Assembly (NCBI GenBank): GCA_964383565.1
Contig: CAYLIK010000158.1
Location: forward strand, 1-7,149
Origin: CANJQJ01 sp964383565
GTDB lineage: Bacteria; Pseudomonadota; Alphaproteobacteria; Sphingomonadales; Sphingomonadaceae
Length of the DNA: 7,149 nt
Reading direction: 5' to 3'
Both the position numbers and the translations under genes were made by a program. Below, in pieces: positions 1 through 5,926 of the stretch. Under the pieces are notes generated by a model. The model saw nothing but the letters and a program-made list of their open reading frames with translations, did no database searches and was not told the DNA's origin. The stretch's first letter is position 1, and each line of letters starts with the position of its first letter.

Positions 1-137
1 AGAAGAATCTTGCCCTTGCGCGCACGCTCGGGCTGACCGGCACGCCGACCTTCGTGATCGGCGATAAAATCCTTCAGGGCGCGGTCGGCTACAAGGCCAT
101 CAAGGACGCGATTGAACAACAGCGGAAAGCAGCGTGA
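1..137 (+). CDS. DsbA/thioredoxin-fold oxidoreductase, C-terminal fragment
   Basis: This is the last 44 codons or so of a gene entering from the left, read in the frame starting at base 3 and ending at TGA 135-137. The translation holds LGLTGTPTFVIGDKILQG followed by a short helical tail (KAIKDAIEQQRKAA). A Gly-Thr-Pro-Thr-Phe loop leading into an 'I-G-x-x-x-x-G' strand is the cis-proline loop of DsbA-family thiol-disulfide oxidoreductases, and this is where it sits near the C-terminus. The active-site CxxC and any signal peptide lie outside the window, so disulfide oxidase, isomerase or periplasmic thioredoxin cannot be told apart. It converges on the operon ending at 214. I saw no convincing terminator hairpin in the 76-base gap at 138-213. 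Confidence 0.75.
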   Translation, partial: KNLALARTLGLTGTPTFVIGDKILQGAVGYKAIKDAIEQQRKAA

Positions 138-213
138 GCTCTGATGCTGTTTTATGGATTTGAGGCCGTCCGAGAAGGTGAGCGTCGCCGGGATGAGCCT
201 GGCGGGAAGTCGT

Positions 214-891
214 TCATGACTCGACGAGTCTGATCTCGATCGCCGGCGCCCCCTCCAATTCGCCGCGGACGATTTCGCCGGGCTGGATCGGTCCAACCCC
301 TGCCGGCGTACCGGTGAAGATCAGGTCTCCCGGCCGCAGCTCCACATAAGTCGAAAGCTCGGCGATGATCTCGGCGACGTTCCAGACCATGTCCGTAAGG
401 TCAGCTTGCTGCTTCGGCACATCATCGACTGTCAGGCTGATACGCCCCGAACGCGGCGGAATGCCGGGCGCCAGATCGCCGATCGGCGCGGAGCGATCGA
501 AGCCCTTCGCGAGGTCCCAAGGTCGTCCCGTCTTCTTTGCCTCGGCCTGAAGGTCGCGGCGGGTGAGATCGATCCCCACCGCATAGCCGAAGATCAGTGC
601 TTCCGCTTGATGAACGCTGACATTGCCGCCCCCGCCGCTTAATGCGATCACCAGTTCCACTTCATGATGCAGGTCGCTGGTGCGCGATGGATATGGGATC
701 GCCGATCCGCTCGCCACCACAGCATCGGCGGGCTTGGTGAAGAAAAACGGCTTCTCCCGATCGGGGTTGGACCCCATTTCGCGAGCATGGTCGGCATAGT
801 TCTGGCCAACGCAATAGATCCGCCTGACCGTGAAACGCGCGGTGCTGCCCGATATCGCGATTGTGGTCTGGGCGACATTCGGCAGATCCAC
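214..891 (-). CDS. Fumarylacetoacetate hydrolase (FAH) family protein
   Basis: The 225-residue protein looks like a single-domain FAH-family enzyme of the FAHD1/YcgM/fumarylpyruvate hydrolase type. These metal-dependent enzymes cleave C-C bonds in acylpyruvates or decarboxylate oxaloacetate. Visible landmarks are RIYCVGQNYADHAREMG (24-40), the metal-binding HHEVEL with Glu77 and Glu79, GIDLTRRDLQ with Asp108, AKGFD with Lys129, and GTPAGVG (194-200). The start is GTG at 889-891. It is supported by a strong AGGAG about 8 bases upstream and by alignment with the family's short N-terminus. It is the last gene of the aroQ-accB-accC-arsC series, 30 bases after the ArsC-family stop. Its substrate cannot be read from sequence. 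Fumarylpyruvate, acylpyruvate or oxaloacetate are all possible, and no aromatic-degradation genes are nearby to favour gentisate breakdown. Confidence 0.88.
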   Translation of the reverse strand: MDLPNVAQTTIAISGSTARFTVRRIYCVGQNYADHAREMGSNPDREKPFFFTKPADAVVASGSAIPYPSRTSDLHHEVELVIALSGGGGNVSVHQAEALIFGYAVGIDLTRRDLQAEAKKTGRPWDLAKGFDRSAPIGDLAPGIPPRSGRISLTVDDVPKQQADLTDMVWNVAEIIAELSTYVELRPGDLIFTGTPAGVGPIQPGEIVRGELEGAPAIEIRLVES

Positions 892-921
892 AGTCTTGTC
901 TCCTCGGCGGCGGGCGGAAGC

Positions 922-1260
922 CTATAGGATTTCGCGAACCTTGTCCTGGGGCCTGCAGAGCCGCACACCGTTGTCGGTCTCGACCAGCGGCCGTTCGATC
1001 AGGATCGGATTGGCGATCATCGCATCGAGGATCGCGTCGCCGGAGACATCGAGCAGAGGCTTCGCCTCCTCCTGTCTGGTCCGCAAGCCATCGCGCGGGC
1101 TGATCCCGGCCTTCTTGTAAAGCTCGACGAGCTTCGCCCGCGACGGCGGATTCTTGAGATATTCGATCACCGTCACGTCAACGCCCGGCGTCTCCTTGAG
1201 GATCGCCAGCGTCTTGCGCGATGTGCCGCAATTAGGGTTGTGCCAGATCGTCGCCTTCAA
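922..1260 (-). CDS. arsC: ArsC-family arsenate reductase (glutaredoxin-type)
   Basis: This small protein of 112 residues belongs to the glutaredoxin-linked ArsC family, which reduces arsenate to arsenite using a catalytic cysteine and glutathione/glutaredoxin. The catalytic loop HNPNCGTSRKTL lies at the N-terminus. The three arginines that bind the oxyanion in the plasmid R773 enzyme all have counterparts: one in GLRTRQ, one in LIERPLV and one in VRLCRPQD. I chose the TTG at 1258-1260 as start because it places the protein at the usual 'KATIWHNPNC' N-terminus. It also overlaps the accC stop as TTGA and has AAGGA about 9 bases upstream. An upstream start at 1296 would only add residues translated out of frame from accC. 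No arsR, arsB or acr3 is present, so it may be a housekeeping ArsC relative and arsenate as the true substrate is inferred. Confidence 0.85.
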   Translation of the reverse strand: MKATIWHNPNCGTSRKTLAILKETPGVDVTVIEYLKNPPSRAKLVELYKKAGISPRDGLRTRQEEAKPLLDVSGDAILDAMIANPILIERPLVETDNGVRLCRPQDKVREIL

Positions 1261-2609
1261 GCGTCCTGGTCCTTCGCGAGCCACTGCTCCAGCCACTTGA
1301 TCGTGTAATCGCCGTTCAGGAACTCCGGATCGTCAAGCAGCTTCTGGTGCAGCGGGATCGTCGTCTTGACGCCGGTGATGACGAATTCCTCCAACGCCCG
1401 CTTCAATCGCCGGATACAACCCTCGCGGTCGCGTCCGTAGACGATCAGCTTGGCGATCATGCTGTCATAATAGGGCGGCACCCGATAGCCGGCGTAGAGC
1501 CCGCTATCGACGCGGACATGCATCCCGCCAGGCGCGTGATATCCGGTGACAAGGCCGGGCGAAGGCGCGAAGGTCGCCGGGTCCTCGGCATTGATCCGGC
1601 ATTCGATCGCATGACCCCGGAATTCGAGATCCGCCTGCTTGACTGAAAGCGGCTTGCCCTCGGCGACGCGGATCTGTTCGCGCACCAGATCCAGGCCAGT
1701 GATCGCCTCGGTCACCGGATGCTCGACCTGCAGCCGCGTGTTCATCTCGATGAAGTAGAATTTGCCGTCCTCGTACAGGAACTCGATCGTCCCCGCACCG
1801 CGATAGCCCATCTCGCCCATCGCCTTGGCGACGAGCAGGCCCATCCCCTCGCGCTGCGCCGCGCTGATGACCGGCGAGGGTGCTTCTTCCAGCACCTTCT
1901 GGTGGCGGCGTTGGAGCGAGCAATCGCGTTCGCCGACATGAATCGCGTCTCCGTTGCCGTCGCCGAAGATCTGGAACTCGATGTGGCGCGGATCGCCGAG
2001 ATATTTCTCCATGTAGACAGTGTCATCGCCGAACGCTGCCTTGGCTTCCGACCCCGCCTGCTGGATCGCGCTTTCAAGCTCGCTCGCTTCCGGCACGACC
2101 TTCATGCCGCGCCCGCCGCCGCCCGAGGCAGCCTTGATCAGCACCGGATAACCGATCTTATCGGCCACCTTGCGGGCTTCCTCGATGCTCTCGATCGGTC
2201 CGTCCGAGCCCGGCACCAGCGGCAGGCCGAGCTTCGCGGCGGTGCGTTTGGCCTCCACCTTGTCGCCCATCGTGCGGATATGCTCGGGCTTGGGGCCGAT
2301 CCAGATGATGTTGTGCGATTCGACGATCTCGGCGAAGCGCGCATTCTCGCTCAGGAAACCGTAGCCCGGATGGATCGCGTCCGCGCCCGAGATTTCGGCC
2401 GCCGAGATGATCGCTGGAATGTTGAGATAACTCTCCGACGCCGGCGGCGGCCCGATGCAGATCGCCTGATCGGCCAGCCGTACATGCATCGCCTCGGTAT
2501 CGGCGGTGGAATGCACCGCGACCGTCTTGATGCCCATTTCATGACAGGCGCGGTGGATGCGCAGCGCAATCTCGCCGCGATTGGCGATCAGGACTTTCTG
2601 GATGGCCAT
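1257..2609 (-). CDS. accC: Acetyl-CoA carboxylase, biotin carboxylase subunit
   Basis: The 450-residue biotin carboxylase carboxylates the biotin on AccB with bicarbonate and ATP. This is the first half-reaction of acetyl-CoA carboxylase and feeds cytosolic fatty-acid synthesis. It is full length for the family. In order it shows the N-terminal Rossmann-like MAIQKVLIANRGEIALR, HPGYGFLSEN (80-89), the ATP-grasp glycine loop KAASGGGGRGMKVV (159-172) with Lys159, His209, Glu276, the FIEMNTRLQVEHPVTE block (286-301) with Glu288 and Arg292, and Arg338 in ECRIN. These positions match the E. coli enzyme almost residue for residue. The ATG is 12 bases after the accB stop and has only a weak ribosome-binding site, suggesting translation coupled to accB. 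No disrupted motif was seen. Confidence 0.98.
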   Translation of the reverse strand: MAIQKVLIANRGEIALRIHRACHEMGIKTVAVHSTADTEAMHVRLADQAICIGPPPASESYLNIPAIISAAEISGADAIHPGYGFLSENARFAEIVESHNIIWIGPKPEHIRTMGDKVEAKRTAAKLGLPLVPGSDGPIESIEEARKVADKIGYPVLIKAASGGGGRGMKVVPEASELESAIQQAGSEAKAAFGDDTVYMEKYLGDPRHIEFQIFGDGNGDAIHVGERDCSLQRRHQKVLEEAPSPVISAAQREGMGLLVAKAMGEMGYRGAGTIEFLYEDGKFYFIEMNTRLQVEHPVTEAITGLDLVREQIRVAEGKPLSVKQADLEFRGHAIECRINAEDPATFAPSPGLVTGYHAPGGMHVRVDSGLYAGYRVPPYYDSMIAKLIVYGRDREGCIRRLKRALEEFVITGVKTTIPLHQKLLDDPEFLNGDYTIKWLEQWLAKDQDA

Positions 2610-2621
2610 GGCTGCTATCGC

Positions 2622-3086
2622 CTATTCGACGATGACGAGCGGCTGATCATATTCGACGGGCTGCCCGTTATCGACCAGAACCGCCTTGACGGTGCCGGCG
2701 CGAGGCGACGTGATGCTGTTCATCACCTTCATCGCCTCGACGATCAGCAGCGTCGCACCGGCTGCCACCTTGTCCCCGACGGCGACGAAATTCGCCGCTT
2801 CGGGATTGGCCGCGAGATAGACGGTTCCCACCATCGGCGACTTGACCGTGCCGGGATGCGCACCGGCGGGCGCCTCAACTACTGGCGCCGCACTGGCGGC
2901 GGGCGCCGCCGGAGCTGGCATCGCCACGGGCGCCGCTGCTGCTACGGAAATCTTTCGCACTACGCGGATGCGGCGATCGCCATCCTGCACTTCGATCTCG
3001 GTGAGCTGCGTTTCATCGAGCAGTTCTGCGAGCTGGCGGACGAGATCGGTTTCGATCTGCATCGCTCCGCTTGGCTTGTCGCTCAT
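2622..3086 (-). CDS. accB: Biotin carboxyl carrier protein of acetyl-CoA carboxylase
   Basis: The 154-residue AccB carries the biotin that shuttles CO2 from AccC to the carboxyltransferase AccAD. It has an N-terminal helical segment (about 9-47), an Ala/Pro-rich flexible linker (about 49-76) and a C-terminal biotinyl domain (about 80-154). The biotinylation motif is EAMKVMN, with Lys120 as the acceptor. The family 'thumb' lies in the segment after SPMVGTVY. The start is the ATG at 3084-3086, with GAAGG 8 bases upstream. The reading frame stays open for 64 codons further upstream, but that stretch lies largely over aroQ and does not resemble AccB. It follows aroQ by 52 bases and precedes accC by 12. 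E. coli AccB autoregulates accBC; nothing in this sequence tests that here. Confidence 0.97.
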   Translation of the reverse strand: MSDKPSGAMQIETDLVRQLAELLDETQLTEIEVQDGDRRIRVVRKISVAAAAPVAMPAPAAPAASAAPVVEAPAGAHPGTVKSPMVGTVYLAANPEAANFVAVGDKVAAGATLLIVEAMKVMNSITSPRAGTVKAVLVDNGQPVEYDQPLVIVE

Positions 3087-3092
3087 CAAAAA

Positions 3093-3116
3093 CCCTTCTT
3101 TCGTTGGTCTTAAGGG
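3093..3116 (-). promoter_or_regulatory. Possible hairpin enclosing the accB ribosome-binding site
   Basis: On the minus strand CCCTT (3116-3112) can pair with AAGGG (3097-3093) across a 14-base loop. The second arm contains most of the accB Shine-Dalgarno GAAGG and is followed by TTTTTG just before the ATG. This could damp accB initiation or act as a weak terminator between aroQ and accB. The stem is only 5 bp, so chance is quite possible. Confidence 0.25.
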
Positions 3117-3138
3117 GTACGCGAAAACGCCGCTACTG

Positions 3139-3579
3139 TCAGAGACTGGCCGCCGCGTCCAGCGCAAGCAGATAGGAGGTCGCGCCGAAGCCGGCGATCG
3201 TGCCCTTGGCTGCCGAACCGACGAAACTCTTGTGCCGAAACGCTTCGCGCGCATGCGGGTTTGAAAGATGCACTTCAATCACCGGCACCGTGATCGATTT
3301 GATGGCATCGTGCAGCGCCACCGAGGTATGCGTGAACCCACCCGGATTGAGGATTACGGCCTTAACACCCTTCGCATTGGCCTCGTGCAGCCAATCGATC
3401 AGATGCCCTTCATGGTTGGACTGGCGCATGTCGATCGTCAGGCCTTTCTCGCGCGCCTGATCCTCCAGCCGCCCGGCAATCTCATCGAGCGTGTCATGGC
3501 CGTAGACCTCCGGCTCGCGCGTGCCGAGCAGGTTCAGATTCGGGCCATTGAGGACGAAGATCGTCGCGGTATCCGCCAT
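3139..3579 (-). CDS. aroQ: Type II 3-dehydroquinate dehydratase
   Basis: This cytosolic enzyme converts 3-dehydroquinate to 3-dehydroshikimate, the third step of the shikimate pathway. It is the type II class, a small dodecameric flavodoxin-like enzyme. The 146-residue length is typical. The signature NGPNLNLLGTREPEVYG (11-27) carries the catalytic Arg21 and Tyr26. SNHEGHLIDWLHEA, NPGGFTHTS (78-86, with Asn78 and His84) and EVHLSNPHAREAFRHKS (102-118, with catalytic His104 and Arg111/Arg115) complete the active site. The ATG at 3577-3579 has GGAAGG six bases upstream. It is the first gene of the aroQ-accB-accC-arsC-FAH operon. An aroQ-accBC order is common in alphaproteobacteria. All catalytic residues I can name are present. 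Confidence 0.97.
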   Translation of the reverse strand: MADTATIFVLNGPNLNLLGTREPEVYGHDTLDEIAGRLEDQAREKGLTIDMRQSNHEGHLIDWLHEANAKGVKAVILNPGGFTHTSVALHDAIKSITVPVIEVHLSNPHAREAFRHKSFVGSAAKGTIAGFGATSYLLALDAAASL

Positions 3580-3593
3580 GAGGTGCCTTCCGG

Positions 3594-3623
3594 TTGCGGC
3601 GATGCGTTGGGGACCCCTATATG
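3594..3623 (+). promoter_or_regulatory. Candidate housekeeping promoter for thiSG
   Basis: TTGCGG (3594-3599) is followed after 18 bases by TATATG (3618-3623). Transcription would start near 3630, about 32 bases before the thiSG ATG. Matches to consensus are partial. The whole divergent gap is only 82 bases and has no other AT-rich hexamer, which supports placing the promoter here. No TPP-riboswitch signature was found in this leader. Confidence 0.4.
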
Positions 3624-3644
3624 GCGGAGAAGCTCAAAGCGCAA
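3616..3644 (-). promoter_or_regulatory. Candidate housekeeping promoter for the aroQ operon
   Basis: On the minus strand TTGCGC (3644-3639) and TATAGG (3621-3616) are separated by 17 bases, a standard spacing for the housekeeping sigma factor. Transcription would begin around 3609, leaving a leader of about 30 bases before the aroQ ATG. Matches to consensus are partial (TTG of the -35, TATA of the -10). The -10 shares its TATA with the promoter proposed for thiSG. Confidence 0.4.
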
Positions 3645-3661
3645 AGTCACCGGAAGTTAGC

Positions 3662-4666
3662 ATGATCACTGACGACACCCTGTCCATCCGCGTCAATGGC
3701 GAGCACCGCCGCATCGCAAGCGGCCAAACCATTGCCGATCTCGCCCGCGAGCTCGGGCTTGAGCCGACCAAGGTCGCCGTCGAGCGTAATCTTGTGGTCG
3801 TGCCGCGCTCGACGCTGGCCGAGGTGAAGCTTGAGGATGGCGACGAGATCGAGATCGTCCACTTCGTCGGCGGTGGCGATCATAGCGCCGCAGTCGATGA
3901 CGACAGCTGGACGGTCGCGGACCGCACCTTCCACTCCCGCCTGATCGTCGGCACCGGCAAATATAAGGACTTTGCCCAGAACGCCGCCGCAGTGGAGGCT
4001 TCGGGCGCGGAAATCGTCACCGTCGCCGTGCGCCGGGTCAACATCGCTGATCGCAACGCGCCGATGCTGACTGATTTCATCGATCCCAAAAAGATCACCT
4101 ATCTCCCCAACACCGCCGGCTGCTTCACCGCCGACGATGCGATCCGCACGCTGCGGTTGGCCCGCGAGGCGGGCGGCTGGGATCTGGTCAAGCTTGAGGT
4201 GCTGGGCGAGGCCAAGACGCTCTATCCGGATATGCGCGAGACGCTCCGCGCCACCGAGATTCTGGCCAAAGAAGGCTTCCTGCCGATGGTCTATTGCGTC
4301 GACGATCCGATCGCCGCCAAGCAGCTTGAGGAAGCCGGCGCGGTGGCGGTGATGCCGCTGGGCGCCCCGATCGGCTCAGGTCTCGGCATCCAGAACAAGG
4401 TCACGATCCGCCTTATCGTCGAGGGCGCGAAGGTGCCTGTGCTTGTCGATGCCGGCGTCGGCACCGCTTCAGACGCCGCCGCCGCAATGGAGCTCGGCTG
4501 CGACGGCGTGCTGATGAACACCGCGATCGCCGAGGCGAAAAACCCGATCATGATGGCAGCCGCAATGAAATCCGCCGTCGAAGCCGGCCGCCTCGCCTAC
4601 CGCGCCGGCCGCATGGGCCGCCGCATGTATGCCGACCCATCGAGCCCGCTCGCCGGCCTGATCTAG
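3662..4666 (+). CDS. thiSG: Fused sulfur carrier ThiS and thiazole synthase ThiG
   Basis: The 334-residue protein joins two thiamin-biosynthesis proteins that are usually separate. Residues 1-72 are a ThiS-like ubiquitin fold (IRVNGEHRRIASGQTIADL to EIEIVHFVGGG), whose C-terminal glycines normally become a thiocarboxylate. Residues 82-334 are ThiG, which uses deoxyxylulose 5-phosphate, dehydroglycine and ThiS sulfur to build the thiazole phosphate. ThiG landmarks are LIVGTGKYKDF, TVAVRRVN, the Schiff-base lysine in VKLEVLG (Lys177), the phosphate-binding APIGSGLGIQN and DAGVGTASDAA, and MNTAIAEA. The linker (73-81) is short and acidic. The start is the ATG at 3662, with GGAAG 5 bases upstream; earlier in-frame starts would lie in aroQ. 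The oddity is that the ThiS di-glycine is internal. Such bifunctional fusions are already annotated in other proteobacteria. No other thi gene lies in the window. Confidence 0.95.
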   Translation: MITDDTLSIRVNGEHRRIASGQTIADLARELGLEPTKVAVERNLVVVPRSTLAEVKLEDGDEIEIVHFVGGGDHSAAVDDDSWTVADRTFHSRLIVGTGKYKDFAQNAAAVEASGAEIVTVAVRRVNIADRNAPMLTDFIDPKKITYLPNTAGCFTADDAIRTLRLAREAGGWDLVKLEVLGEAKTLYPDMRETLRATEILAKEGFLPMVYCVDDPIAAKQLEEAGAVAVMPLGAPIGSGLGIQNKVTIRLIVEGAKVPVLVDAGVGTASDAAAAMELGCDGVLMNTAIAEAKNPIMMAAAMKSAVEAGRLAYRAGRMGRRMYADPSSPLAGLI

Positions 4667-5121
4667 AACCGAGAATTAGACCTGGACCAACGCGCCTTCG
4701 CCGTGTCGTCCGCTTCGCGCGCCTCAACCCAGCGTGCGGAGCCGTCCGCCCATTCCTCACGCTTCCAGAAGGGGGCATCGGTTTTGAGCCAGTCGATCAG
4801 GAAAGCGCAGGATTCGAGAGCGGCGGCGCGGTGGGACGAGGCCGTCGCAACGAAGACGATACGGTCGCCGGGCACGAGCCGGCCATGGCGGTGGATGACC
4901 ATAAGCCCGGCCAGCGGCCAGCGGCGGGCGGCTTCGTCAGCGATCTTACGCACCGCCGCATCTGTCATCGCGGGATAATGTTCGAGGGTCATCGCCACGA
5001 GTCCATCATCGCCGCGCACGAGGCCGGTGAAGCTCGCGATAGCCCCGACCGCCAGTGCTTCGAGGCGAGCCAGTTCAGCACCCGGATCGAAATCGTCCGA
5101 CTGGATGCGGATGTCGATCAT
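4663..5121 (-). CDS. moaE: Molybdopterin synthase catalytic subunit
   Basis: MoaE forms a heterotetramer with MoaD and inserts two sulfurs into precursor Z (cPMP) to make molybdopterin in the cytosol. The 152-residue length is typical. Family landmarks are GAIASFTGLVRGDDG (26-40), LEHYPAMTDAAV (47-57), VIHRHGRLVPGD (75-86), ASSHRAAALESCAFLIDWLK (94-113) and DAPFWKREEW. Lys113 and Lys120 match the two active-site lysines of E. coli MoaE in spacing and context. The ATG at 5119-5121 overlaps the moaD stop as ATGA, implying translational coupling. The upstream ribosome-binding site is weak (GGGCGG). The TAG stop lies in a CTAG shared with the convergent thiSG stop. The last dozen residues (ARWSRSNSRF) form a basic tail. 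Confidence 0.95.
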   Translation of the reverse strand: MIDIRIQSDDFDPGAELARLEALAVGAIASFTGLVRGDDGLVAMTLEHYPAMTDAAVRKIADEAARRWPLAGLMVIHRHGRLVPGDRIVFVATASSHRAAALESCAFLIDWLKTDAPFWKREEWADGSARWVEAREADDTAKARWSRSNSRF

Positions 5122-5375
5122 CCGCCCGTGACCGGCGGGAAGATCGCGATCTCGCGTGCGCCGGCTATGGCCGTGTCGAGCGGCACGAATCGCTGGTCGA
5201 TTGCAGCGCGCAGGCGTGGGCGATCAGCGAAGGCCTGGGTGTGCGGTCCGCTGGATGCTGCGAGCCAATCGAGGAGATCAGCTAAAGTCTCAACTGCGGT
5301 AGGCGGATCGACCCGCTCTCCATCCTTGCCCACGCTCTCGCGGACCCAGGCGAAGTAGAGCATTTCAATCGCCAT
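5118..5375 (-). CDS. moaD: Molybdopterin synthase sulfur carrier subunit
   Basis: This 85-residue ubiquitin-like sulfur carrier partners MoaE. Its C-terminus is adenylated by a MoeB-type enzyme and converted to a thiocarboxylate. The sequence opens with the beta strand MAIEMLYFAWVRESVG and ends in IFPPVTGG, with the required free Gly-Gly at the very end. The start is the ATG at 5373-5375, two bases after the pgsA stop (TGACCATG). It has no strong Shine-Dalgarno, so re-initiation by ribosomes finishing pgsA is likely. The frame is open far upstream, but that stretch overlaps pgsA and does not resemble MoaD. The mid-section (RLRAAIDQRFVPLDTAIAGA) carries the usual 'AVN'-like region in divergent form. 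Confidence 0.93.
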   Translation of the reverse strand: MAIEMLYFAWVRESVGKDGERVDPPTAVETLADLLDWLAASSGPHTQAFADRPRLRAAIDQRFVPLDTAIAGAREIAIFPPVTGG

Positions 5376-5377
5376 GG

Positions 5378-5926
5378 TCAGTCCATGTGCCGCAGGCCGG
5401 CGCGCAGATAATCCCAGCCGGTGACCAGAGTCAGCGCCGCTGCCGCCCACAGGCTGAACAGGCCGGTCTGGTGGATGAACGGCCAGTGGGGAAATCCACC
5501 GCCAAGGATCAGCGCGCCGAGTGAGACAAGCTGGAACGTCGTCTTCCATTTGGCGAGCTGGCTGACCGGCATCGACACGCGCAGCTCGGCGAGGAACTCG
5601 CGCAGACCCGAGACCGCGATCTCCCGCAACAGGATGACGAGCGCGGCGATCACCGCTGATCCTTTAATGTCCCCTGTAACGATCAGCATCACGATCACGG
5701 CTGCGATCATGATCTTGTCCGCGATCGGATCGAGGAAGATTCCGAGTTTCGACACCGCACCCTGCGTGCGCGCCACATAGCCGTCGAAATAGTCAGTGAC
5801 GCCCATCAACACGTAGAGCGCGAAGCAGACCACATAATCGAACGGCTTGGGCTGCCACAGCAGCAGGACGAGAATCGGCACCGCGAAGATGCGCGAGAGG
5901 GTCAGGATGTTGGGCAATGTCAGCAT
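5378..5926 (-). CDS. pgsA: CDP-diacylglycerol-glycerol-3-phosphate phosphatidyltransferase
   Basis: PgsA is an inner-membrane enzyme that makes phosphatidylglycerol phosphate from CDP-diacylglycerol and glycerol-3-phosphate, the committed step to phosphatidylglycerol and cardiolipin. The 182-residue length is normal. The complete CDP-alcohol phosphatidyltransferase motif D-x2-DG-x2-AR-x8-G-x3-D-x3-D is present, with Asp45, Asp48, Gly49, Ala52, Arg53, Gly62, Asp66 and Asp70. Several hydrophobic membrane segments are visible (about 13-24, 29-43, 72-84, 88-100, 130-146, 155-168). The N-terminus MLTLPNILTLSRIF is typical, so the ATG at 5924-5926 is a good choice although no clear ribosome-binding site precedes it. 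A weak TAGAGT -10 (5941-5936) would give an almost leaderless message. It heads the pgsA-moaD-moaE unit and diverges from groESL. Confidence 0.95.
   Translation of the reverse strand: MLTLPNILTLSRIFAVPILVLLLWQPKPFDYVVCFALYVLMGVTDYFDGYVARTQGAVSKLGIFLDPIADKIMIAAVIVMLIVTGDIKGSAVIAALVILLREIAVSGLREFLAELRVSMPVSQLAKWKTTFQLVSLGALILGGGFPHWPFIHQTGLFSLWAAAALTLVTGWDYLRAGLRHMD

Noticed and set aside
138..213. Search for a bidirectional terminator between the convergent DsbA-like and FAH genes
   Set aside because: Only a weak 4-bp CGCC/GGCG pairing (186-189 with 201-204) was found, with no T-run.
218..230. GACTCG-A-CGAGTC palindrome near the operon end as a terminator
   Set aside because: The loop would be a single base, it lies inside the FAH coding region and no T-run follows it on either strand.
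1719..3113. Long plus-strand open frame (464 codons) antisense to accC and accB
   Set aside because: It lies entirely opposite conserved AccC and AccB, its translation is rich in Arg, Asp and His with no recognisable domain, and such frames are expected in GC-rich genes.
2622..3278. N-terminally extended accB starting at 3278
   Set aside because: The extra 64 residues are largely translated from aroQ in another frame and do not look like AccB; the ATG at 3086 has its own GAAGG.
4574..4622. Repeated GCCGGCCGC near the thiSG 3' end as a regulatory repeat
   Set aside because: It encodes conserved ThiG residues (AGRLAYRAGRMG) and reflects GC-rich codon use for Ala-Gly-Arg.
5376..5549. N-terminally extended moaD starting at 5549
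   Set aside because: The added residues overlap pgsA and are arginine/proline-rich; the ATG at 5375 gives a normal MoaD length.
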